Source: DAOUBP01 sp964474695 (lineage in GTDB: Bacteria > Chloroflexota > Anaerolineae > CG2-30-64-16). From it: a stretch of DNA of 64,000 bases. Positions 17,001-23,074 of this stretch are shown here, piece after piece (position 1 is the first letter of the stretch; the number at the start of each line of letters is the position of its first letter). Position numbers and translations under genes: made by a program. The stretch covers positions 124,001-188,000 of the forward strand of contig CAYYTK010000004.1 of NCBI GenBank assembly GCA_964474695.1, written 5' to 3'. The notes below the pieces were generated by a model. The model worked only from the letters and a program-made list of their open reading frames with translations, ran no database searches and was not told the DNA's origin.

Positions 17001-18890
17001 AATGCCCTGGCGCGCAGCACCGAAGAGCTGGCCGTCTACCTGGCCGAGCTGGGGGACCTGACCGGGGAGGAGATCGCGGCCCGCTGCGCGGGTGACGCTG
17101 CAGCCTGGCTGGCAGAGCTGGCCGGCCAGGGCCGGATCGTACAAGTCTTGATTCCCACCGCGCGCGGGAGCGAGCACCGCTGGACGCCTGTCGAGCTGGC
17201 GGCGGAATACAGGTCATTGGCCGCGCTCGCCGGCTCTACGGAAGATGCCGAAGTGACGGCCGCCGCCACCCGCATCCTGCGCCGCCACCTGCGCAATTCA
17301 GGCCCGCTGACCCAAGAGGCCATCCTGCACCGTTACGCCTTCGATCCGGCCTGGCTGGCCGAGGCGCTGGGCCGCCTGGTCGCGGCCGGCGATGTAGTGC
17401 AGGGTTACTTCACCTCGTCCCAAGAAACCACTGACCAATCTACCAATCTACCGCTACTCCAGTACTGCGACCGCCACAACCTGGAGCAGATCTTCCGCCG
17501 GACGCTGACCCTGCTCCGTCGCGAAGTGCAGCCGGTGTCACTAGCCGCCTATGCCGACTTCCTGACCCGCTGGCAGGGCATTCGATCCACCGAACGCTCG
17601 GCCGGAGCCGGCGACCTGCGCCGCGTGATGGCCCAGCTTGCCGGCATCGCGCTGCCGGGGCTCGCATGGGAACGGGATGTGCTGCCTGCCCGGCTGCACG
17701 ACGATGCAGCCGGGGACCTGGGCGACCTCTGCGCCGGAGGCGATCTGGTCTGGGCAGGCTCAGGCCGCGATCCCCGTCGCGGCCGCGTCTGCTTCTTCGG
17801 CCGAGGCGAGGGACGGTTATTTTTGGACCCCACCCCGCCGGACCTGGTTGCCGCCGGGCTGAGTGAGCCTGCCAGGGCGGTCTATGGCTTTCTGAAGAGC
17901 GAAGGCGCATCGTTCCTGGCCGATATGCAGGCGGGCCTGGGCTGGACCGAGAAGGCGCTGCAAGACGCTTTGGCCGAACTTACCATGGCCGGCCTGGTCA
18001 CGAACGATACCCTGGAAGCGCTGAACGCGGTGATGGCGCACGGCATCGGCGCGCCGGCCGCGGCCAAGGCCTTCGGCTCCACCCTGGAGGATGATCTGGC
18101 TGCCCTGCGCGGTGAAGAGCCGCGCCGCCTGCTGCCCGGCCGGATTGACTCAAGGCGTCTCCAGGCAGCCGCACGCCGCGTCAGCGCCCGGCTCAAAACC
18201 GAACTGGAGGCTCCTGCCTGGCCGGGCCGCTGGTCGCTGCTCCACCGGGCGGCCGTGTTAGGCCCCGGCCTGGACGAAATGGGCCGCGGGGAACGCCTGG
18301 CGCGCATCCTGTTGGCGCGCTATGGCGTGGTGCAGCGCGAGGCCGTCGAACGCGAAGCGGGCGCCTGGGATTGGGCGCTGGTGTCGCCCCCGCTTCAACG
18401 TATGGAGCTGGCTGGTCAGGTGCGGCGGGGCTATTTCGTGGCCGGGCTGTCCGGCATCCAATACGCGCTGCCCGAGGTGGTAGACGCACTGCGCGCCGCG
18501 GCCGCCCAACCCGACGAAACGTTGGTGGTCCTCAATGCGGTCGATCCCGCACACCCCTACGGCGGCGAGACCGGACGGATGGGGGAAACCGCACCCATGT
18601 TTGCTCGCGTGCCGTCCACGCACATCGTCCTGCGGCAGGGCCAGGTTGTGCTGCTGGCCGAGGACAATGGCGCACGGTTGACCCCCGGCGCCGGCTGCGC
18701 TCCCGATGTGGTCCGCCGTGGCGTCAGCGCCTATCTGGGCGCCTATCAGGCGCGGCCCAACGCGCCGCAGCGCCTGCTGGTGAAGGAATGGGGCGACGCA
18801 CCTGTGCTGGGCAGTGAGGCCGAGCCTATCCTCCGGGCCCTCTCTTTCTCGCGCGTGCCGAACGGCCTGGAATGGTGGATGGGGCGATGA
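14100..18890 (+). CDS. lhr: Lhr-family ATP-dependent helicase with in-frame repeat insertions
   Basis: 1596 aa. SF2 helicase core: LAPTGSGKTLTAFLWAIDE (Walker A), VVDEIHTLCGDKRG (motif II, DEIH), GLSATVRPLEEA (motif III), VGTSSLELGIDIGAVDLVVQ and QRIGRSGHLVGQ (motif VI); then the Lhr-specific winged-helix and beta-barrel region, and a long C-terminal domain as in the ~1500-aa Lhr of actinobacteria and pseudomonads. The family unwinds RNA:DNA hybrids 3' to 5' and is tied to DNA repair. Three surface segments are encoded by repeats seen elsewhere between genes: residues about 68-81 (VGAGFPRPSPPS), 237-258 (SESANGESANGESRT) and 1108-1119 (TTDQSTNLPL). The start is an ATG 24 nt after the DUF212 stop. 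Confidence 0.92.
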   Translation: MTDALSLFTRAVRIWFEETFGEPTPPQAQGWPAIQRGEHTLILAPTGSGKTLTAFLWAIDEIYRETSDVGAGFPRPSPPSTTPGIRLVYISPLKALNNDIERNLRAPLAGIRAVAARLGQALPPLRRSPIVAVRTGDTPASARAAMLKQPPHILITTPESFYLMLTSPRARELFRPVRTVVVDEIHTLCGDKRGVHLSLSLERLERLAGRQVQRVGLSATVRPLEEAARFLGGQTGRISESANGESANGESRTTNRAPGYTDALIPRPVTIIDAGYRKPLDIQVVTPVEDFHHLPGDTIWPTLIPQVLGDVMRHRSTLIFCNNRRLAERTADRLNAQIAAERSEEVPPGSTEALAPGGVALDRGIFAIGAEGPIRAHHGSMAKEARRQMEEDLKAGKLPALVGTSSLELGIDIGAVDLVVQVQSPKSVAQGLQRIGRSGHLVGQTSRGRIYATYREEIDEAAALARGMLDGDVEPTTTPRNPLDVLAQQIVAMVAVEPWPVMELYGLVRQAYAYRDLPLDAFTAVLDMLAGKYAGAGGQGRAALRPRLAWDRVNNRLAALPGTRLLALSNAGTISDTGAYDVYLADGKTKVGQLDEEFVFETRAGDTFLLGSNTWRVLEIADDRILVGEAAGALPRMPFWRGDYPWRPYELGVRIGRLRRELADRIRAAGSIEGQPEQDNIIAWLRCEYALDENSARNLIDHVSRQLDAVGEIASDTTVLVESFQDALGESRMVIHSPFGGRVNGAWALALSSALRDRVGIEVETQANDDGILLRYPVTGREPPVDIVAEMTAAAARERILRELPDSALFGAHFRMNAGRALLLPKARGRKRTPFWLQRLRARDLLATVRQLDDFPIIAETYRDCLRDVLDLPHLEQILNGIASGAIRVIPVESAVPSPVAMGLLYAFISVYMYEWDAPKAERQLQSLATRGGLLDTLWAEGADSARPALKPEAAAEVTAHAQKTASNALARSTEELAVYLAELGDLTGEEIAARCAGDAAAWLAELAGQGRIVQVLIPTARGSEHRWTPVELAAEYRSLAALAGSTEDAEVTAAATRILRRHLRNSGPLTQEAILHRYAFDPAWLAEALGRLVAAGDVVQGYFTSSQETTDQSTNLPLLQYCDRHNLEQIFRRTLTLLRREVQPVSLAAYADFLTRWQGIRSTERSAGAGDLRRVMAQLAGIALPGLAWERDVLPARLHDDAAGDLGDLCAGGDLVWAGSGRDPRRGRVCFFGRGEGRLFLDPTPPDLVAAGLSEPARAVYGFLKSEGASFLADMQAGLGWTEKALQDALAELTMAGLVTNDTLEALNAVMAHGIGAPAAAKAFGSTLEDDLAALRGEEPRRLLPGRIDSRRLQAAARRVSARLKTELEAPAWPGRWSLLHRAAVLGPGLDEMGRGERLARILLARYGVVQREAVEREAGAWDWALVSPPLQRMELAGQVRRGYFVAGLSGIQYALPEVVDALRAAAAQPDETLVVLNAVDPAHPYGGETGRMGETAPMFARVPSTHIVLRQGQVVLLAEDNGARLTPGAGCAPDVVRRGVSAYLGAYQARPNAPQRLLVKEWGDAPVLGSEAEPILRALSFSRVPNGLEWWMGR
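14304..14331. repeat. GTAGGGGCGGG palindrome inside lhr
   Basis: GGGCGGGG and CCCCGCCC arms around TTC, preceded by GTAG as in the intergenic copies. It is read in frame as VGAGFPRP between the Walker A helix and the next strand of the helicase. Confidence 0.75.
14807..14875. repeat. CGAATCAGCGAATGG microsatellite inside lhr
   Basis: Alternating CGAATCAG / CGAATGG units, followed by CACGCACCACGAACCGCGCACCA. It is read in frame as SANGESANGESRTTNRAP. Nearly the same units occur in the ABC ATPase gene at 21710-21770. Confidence 0.85.
17428..17456. repeat. CCAATCTACCAATCTACC repeat inside lhr
   Basis: A short run of the ACCAATCT unit that forms the dnaN-recF spacer (58039-58130), here read in frame as DQSTNLPL. 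Confidence 0.6.
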
Positions 18891-18985
18891 CATACTACGT
18901 ACTGCGTATTGCGTATCGTGTGGAATAAGCGACGACGGTCTCCGTACGCAACACGCATCCTTCGACTGCGCTCCGCTCAGGATGC
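18891..18985. repeat. GCGTATT microsatellite and GCATCCT hairpin
   Basis: After the lhr stop: ACTGCGTATTGCGTATCG (same units as 7296-7372), then an inverted pair GCATCCT (18955-18961) / AGGATGC (18979-18985) around TCGACTGCGCTCCGCTC, a sequence type that is common between genes in several phyla. Confidence 0.7.
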
Positions 18986-19038
18986 GCCAGGCTTGTCACA
19001 TTTTCACCCCCGGCGGTGTTAAATAACATGGAGGAGCG

Positions 19039-19659
19039 TTGCAACGCAGGATCTCCGACATGATTGCCGACACCTGGCGCCTGACCAGAGCCCGTACGGA
19101 CGACGAAGCCGGCTTCGACGCCCTGTTCGTGGCGCACTATGAAACCGTCTACCGGCTGCTCTACCGCATCACGGGCACGCGGGAGGAGGCCGAGGACCTG
19201 GCCCAGGAAACCTTCCTGCGGCTGCATCGGTCGCGCACCCTATGGGCTGCGCCGGCGGCCGAAGGACAGAACCTGCGCGGCTGGCTGCTGCGGGTGGCCA
19301 CCAACCTGGCCCTGAACGCCCTGCGGAGTCGCGTGCGGCGCCGCCAGCGCGAGGAACGCATCGGTCACGAAAGCGCCCTGCTGGCCTCCGACGCGCCCGA
19401 TCCCGCCGATGCGGCCGTGCGCGCCGACGAGCGTGACAGGGTGCGCCGTGTGTTGGCCCGGATCCCGGAACGCCAGGCCCGGCTTCTGCTCCTCCGGTAT
19501 GCGGGCCTGAGCTATCGGGAAGTGGCGCAGGCGCTGAACATGGCGCCCGGCTCGGTGGGCGCCACCCTGGCCCGCGCCGAGGCCGCGTTCCAAGCGGCCT
19601 ATCAAGACGGCGCGATGAGAGCCGATGTAACCGGCGAAGGGGGGAAAGATGCGCTGTGA
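19039..19659 (+). CDS. ECF-type RNA polymerase sigma factor
   Basis: About 206 aa. Region 2: FDALFVAHYETVYRLLYRITGTREEAEDLAQETFLRLHRS; region 4: RVLARIPERQARLLLLRYAGLSYREVAQALNMAPGSVGATLARAEAAF, containing the helix-turn-helix that reads the -35 box. Such factors switch regulons in response to envelope signals when released by an anti-sigma factor; the next gene overlaps it by 11 nt and has an anti-sigma architecture. Start uncertain: TTG 19039 sits only a few nt after GGAGGAG; ATG 19060 is the alternative. Confidence 0.9.
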   Translation: MQRRISDMIADTWRLTRARTDDEAGFDALFVAHYETVYRLLYRITGTREEAEDLAQETFLRLHRSRTLWAAPAAEGQNLRGWLLRVATNLALNALRSRVRRRQREERIGHESALLASDAPDPADAAVRADERDRVRRVLARIPERQARLLLLRYAGLSYREVAQALNMAPGSVGATLARAEAAFQAAYQDGAMRADVTGEGGKDAL

Positions 19660-20803
19660 GACAGGCCGTCTGCGTGCCTACGCCGACGGCGCCCTGAACG
19701 TAGCCGAACAGGCGGCCCTGGTTGAACACCTGACCGGCTGTCCCGCGTGCCGCGCCGCGTTGGCAGACCTGCAGGCCCGCTCCGACGCCATCGCCTCCAA
19801 CTTCGCGACGCTGGACCCGGCCGGCACGCCATCCCCCACGCAGGCGCTGGCGCGTTTCCGGGCTGAGACGCAGCCCGCGCGGGCTGCGCGGGGAATCCTA
19901 AAGAGGAATACCACTATGACACGCCAGTCTACAACTACGCTGCCATTGCGCAGCAGTGCGTGGCGGCCCCTGGCCATCGGCGCGGCCGCCGTCGTTTGCC
20001 TTGCCGTCCTGTTCAGCTTTGCGCCTGTGCGCCAGGTGGCGGCCGATTTTCTCGGTTTGTTCCGGGTGCGCAAGTTCGCCGTCATCCCGCTCAACCAACA
20101 GCAGGCAACCCAGCTCGATGCGCTGCTGGAGCAGGCTGACGCAGGCGCTTATGGAGAGCCGCAGCTCACGCGCGCGGAGGGACCCGAGCAAAGCGTGACC
20201 GATGCAACCGAAGCCACGGCACTGGCAGGCTACACAGTACGCACGCCGAGCCGGCTGCCGGCCGAGGCTGTCCTGGAAGCATTCACCGTGCAGGCAGGCC
20301 CGGCGATGCACTATGAGATCGATCGCACAACGCTGGAAGCTGCCATGCGTGCAGCGGGCGCCAGCACCGACGGCCTGCCGCAAACCCAAATACTCACTGT
20401 TGACGTCGACCTTGCCAGCTTCGTGCGGCAGGAATACCGGTTGGGCGCGAATCGGCTGGAGTTCATGCAGGTGCCCGGCCCAGAGGTGAACCTCCCGGAG
20501 GGCATCGACCCCGTGGCGCTGGCCGAGACAGCGTTTTTGTTCCTGGGCATGCCCGCCGATGAAGCCGGCCGGTTGGCGACCAGCTTCGACTGGACGAGCA
20601 CGCTGGTCATCCCGCTGCCGGCCCAGGCAGCGCAGGCCCGTGAAGTCTCGGTCGATGGCGTTGCCGGCCTGCTGATCGAGGGTGTGAATAACGCCCACAA
20701 GGACAGCGTGCTGCTGTGGGAACGCGACGGCATCCTGTACTTCTTGAACGGCACGAACGTCGACCAAAAGCTGCTGCTGGACGTAGCAGATTCGCTCAGG
20801 TGA
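19649..20803 (+). CDS. Membrane-bound anti-sigma factor with zinc-finger domain
   Basis: 384 aa. Residues 1-40 form a zf-HC2 anti-sigma domain (RCETGRLRAYADG...EHLTGCPACRAAL: H-x3-C-x2-C zinc ligands), residues 105-125 a membrane helix (LAIGAAAVVCLAVLFSFAPV), and the rest an extracytoplasmic sensor-like region without recognised domain but with tandem-like segments that resemble DUF4367 anti-sigma tails. It overlaps the sigma gene by 11 nt; the pair is almost certainly a sigma/anti-sigma switch. Confidence 0.85.
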   Translation: MRCETGRLRAYADGALNVAEQAALVEHLTGCPACRAALADLQARSDAIASNFATLDPAGTPSPTQALARFRAETQPARAARGILKRNTTMTRQSTTTLPLRSSAWRPLAIGAAAVVCLAVLFSFAPVRQVAADFLGLFRVRKFAVIPLNQQQATQLDALLEQADAGAYGEPQLTRAEGPEQSVTDATEATALAGYTVRTPSRLPAEAVLEAFTVQAGPAMHYEIDRTTLEAAMRAAGASTDGLPQTQILTVDVDLASFVRQEYRLGANRLEFMQVPGPEVNLPEGIDPVALAETAFLFLGMPADEAGRLATSFDWTSTLVIPLPAQAAQAREVSVDGVAGLLIEGVNNAHKDSVLLWERDGILYFLNGTNVDQKLLLDVADSLR

Positions 20804-20952
20804 CAGGTGACAGGCGTCAGGCGTCAGTGGGCAGGGGACAGGCGGCAGACGGCAGGAGCACTGACTCCTGACCCCTGACCCCTGACCACTGCCCACTGTC
20901 CACTGACGCCCGACCATTGCACTATCGCACTATCGCACTATCGCACTAAAAA
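20804..20952. repeat. Hyphenated palindromic microsatellite
   Basis: TGACAGG/CGTCAGG/GGCAGG-type heptads on the left are complementary to CCTGACC/CCTGACG heptads on the right, followed by four CACTATCG units. The whole spacer between the anti-sigma gene and the ABC ATPase gene is this repeat; a long imperfect hairpin could form. Confidence 0.85.
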
Positions 20953-20953
20953 C

Positions 20954-22018
20954 ATGCACATCGAAACTACCGCTCTTTGCAAGCAATACAGTGCGTTGAC
21001 CGCGGTCGATCGCCTCGACCTATGTGTGGACGCCGGCGAGGTGTTCGGCTTTCTTGGCCCGAACGGCGCCGGCAAAACGACCACCGTCAAGATGCTGCTC
21101 GGCCTGGTGCGCCCGACGTCAGGTGAGGCGCGCGTCCTCGGCTGCCGCCCGGGTGATCCCGCGGCGATGCGCCGCATCGGATTCCTGCCTGAGCACTTCC
21201 GCTTTCCGCCCTGGCTGACGGCGCACAACTTCCTGGATATGCACGGCCAGTTGTATGGGCTCAGCGCGGCCGAGCGCCGCGCGCGCATCCCGCAACTGCT
21301 CGACCGCGTGGGGCTTGGCGGCCGGGCGCGCTCACGGCTGGGCGAATTCTCCAAAGGGATGCAGCAGCGGATCGGGCTGGCGCAGGCACTGCTCAACGAG
21401 CCAGCGCTCGTTTTCCTGGACGAACCGACCTCCGGGTTGGACCCCGTCGGCCGCTACGAAGTGCGCGAAATCATCCATGAGCTGCGCCAGCGTGGGGTGA
21501 CGGTCTTCCTCAATTCTCATTATCTGAGCGAGGTCGAAGTCACGTGCGACCGGGTGGCTATCGTCAAGCGCGGCCGCGTCGTGCGCGCCGGCACGCTGGA
21601 GAGCCTGACCCGCGGTTCGACCCAGATCGAAATCCGCGCCGCTGGCCTGACCGACGCGCTGGTGGCGGGGTTGGCGCGGTGGGGAGAGGTGGCGGAAGGA
21701 GAATCGGCGAATAGCGAATCAGCGAATAGCGAATCAGCGAATCAGCGAATGGCGAATGACAGTGCCCTCGAAGCACGCAAGCAATCCGCAGATCGTCCGC
21801 AATACGCAATACGAAACACGCAATACGAATTGCGCACCGCGCCCCACATCGTCCGTATTCTCCTGTCCGTGCCCAACGAAAACGCGCTCCCCGCGATTGC
21901 CGAATACCTGGTGCAGGGGGGCGCGCGCCTGTACAGCCTGTCACCGCTGCGCGTGTCATTGGAGGAGCTGTTTATGCAGGTGATGGCCGAGGACGCCGCG
22001 CCGGAGGTTGCCGCATGA
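20954..22018 (+). CDS. ABC-2 type exporter, ATP-binding protein
   Basis: 354 aa. Walker A GPNGAGKTTTVKMLLGL, Q-loop GFLPEHFRF, signature FSKGMQQRIGLAQALL, Walker B ALVFLDEPTSGLDPVG, H-loop NSHYLSEVE. Drug/polysaccharide-exporter (CcmA-like) type. Residues about 252-295 are an in-frame repeat insertion (GESANSESANSESANQRMAN, then YAIRNTQYELRTAP) after the catalytic core, in the C-terminal accessory domain. The stop overlaps the permease start (ATGA), so the two form one transporter. It lies downstream of the sigma/anti-sigma pair. Confidence 0.92.
   Translation: MHIETTALCKQYSALTAVDRLDLCVDAGEVFGFLGPNGAGKTTTVKMLLGLVRPTSGEARVLGCRPGDPAAMRRIGFLPEHFRFPPWLTAHNFLDMHGQLYGLSAAERRARIPQLLDRVGLGGRARSRLGEFSKGMQQRIGLAQALLNEPALVFLDEPTSGLDPVGRYEVREIIHELRQRGVTVFLNSHYLSEVEVTCDRVAIVKRGRVVRAGTLESLTRGSTQIEIRAAGLTDALVAGLARWGEVAEGESANSESANSESANQRMANDSALEARKQSADRPQYAIRNTQYELRTAPHIVRILLSVPNENALPAIAEYLVQGGARLYSLSPLRVSLEELFMQVMAEDAAPEVAA
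21708..21838. repeat. Two microsatellites inside the ABC ATPase gene
   Basis: CGAATAGCGAATCAG units (21712-21768), as in lhr, then CGCAATACGCAATACGAAACACG units (21800-21832), complementary to the intergenic GCGTATT runs at 7296 and 18895. Both remain in frame. Confidence 0.85.
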
Positions 22019-22854
22019 ATATCCTGAAGATCGCGGGCATCACCTTCATGGAGGCGCGCTGGCGCAAGGTCGCCTGGGCGGTCATCCTGTTGGGATTGGC
22101 GTTCCTCATCGTCTACGGCGTCGGGTTCTACTTCATGTGGCGCGATGTATCCGGCTTCTCCGGTATCGCCAGCGTGCGGGCGCTGGAACCGGTCAACTTC
22201 TTCGTGCTCATCGGGCTCTACGGCATCGCGTTCCTCGTGGTCGCTCTGGCGCTCCTGATCTCTGTGGACACGGTCGCCGGGGAAATCGCCTCAGGCACCA
22301 TCCAGACGCTGGTGACGAAGCCGCTGCGGCGCTGGGAAGTCATCGTGGGCAAGTGGCTGGGGCTGGCCCTGATGCTGAGCGCGTTCGCGGTGATTATGTC
22401 GGCCGCGTTGATGCTGATCATCTACGCGATCACCCGCTACACCCCGCCGAACCCGGCGCCGGCCATTGCGCTGATCGTGCTCGAGGGGCTGGTCATCCTC
22501 ACACTGTCGATCCTCGGCGGGACGCGGCTGCCAGCCCTGGCGAACGGCGTGACGATTTTCATGCTTTACGGGCTGGCGTTCATCGCGGGCTGGATCGAGC
22601 AGATCGGCGCGATGCTCCGCAACGAAGCGGCGATCAACACGGGGATCGTGGTCAGCCTGCTCATCCCGAGCGAGGCGATGTGGAAGCGCGCGGCGTACCT
22701 CCTTCAACCGCCGTTCCTGCGCGAGCTTGGCCTGGATGCTACTCCCTTCGGCGCGGCCAGCGCACCCAGTCCGCTGATGGTGGTCTATGCGGCCGTCTAC
22801 GTCGTCGGGATGCTGCTCCTGGCCATCCACTTGTTCAACAGGCGCGATCTTTAG
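22015..22854 (+). CDS. ABC-2 type exporter, permease
   Basis: 279 aa, six hydrophobic helices, with the ABC-2 membrane pattern (SVDTVAGEIASGTIQTLVTKPLRRWEVIVGKWLG is the conserved cytoplasmic loop contacting the ATPase). It partners the upstream ATP-binding protein, whose stop it overlaps. The exported substrate is unknown. Confidence 0.9.
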   Translation: MNILKIAGITFMEARWRKVAWAVILLGLAFLIVYGVGFYFMWRDVSGFSGIASVRALEPVNFFVLIGLYGIAFLVVALALLISVDTVAGEIASGTIQTLVTKPLRRWEVIVGKWLGLALMLSAFAVIMSAALMLIIYAITRYTPPNPAPAIALIVLEGLVILTLSILGGTRLPALANGVTIFMLYGLAFIAGWIEQIGAMLRNEAAINTGIVVSLLIPSEAMWKRAAYLLQPPFLRELGLDATPFGAASAPSPLMVVYAAVYVVGMLLLAIHLFNRRDL

Positions 22855-23023
22855 GCGCACGGAACTCCAAACACACAAGACTCGTTTGTATTGTACGCGT
22901 TGATAAGACGCGCCTGTAACACTCGCTCCGCATCTGAGGATGCTGTGCTCCTCGGAGGTGCAATCCGGACCGCGTATCAGACCGGCTGAAGCCTCGATTC
23001 CGGATACTGCTGGAACTCCTGGT

Positions 23024-23052
23024 TTGTCCTGCAAAAAGATTGCGGGTATACT
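23024..23052 (+). promoter_or_regulatory. Promoter of the lytic transglycosylase gene
   Basis: TTGTCC (23024-23029), 17-bp spacer, TATACT (23047-23052); the TTG start codon follows 23 nt later with its own GGGAGGT ribosome site. The rest of 22855-23074 holds no gene that I can support. Confidence 0.65.
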
Positions 23053-23074
23053 CGCGCGGCCTAGGGAGGTCGAT

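Noticed and set aside
22855..23074. Possible small gene between the ABC permease and the transglycosylase
   Set aside because: The frame open through here is just the upstream extension of the transglycosylase; the promoter and TTG with a strong ribosome site show that translation starts at 23075.
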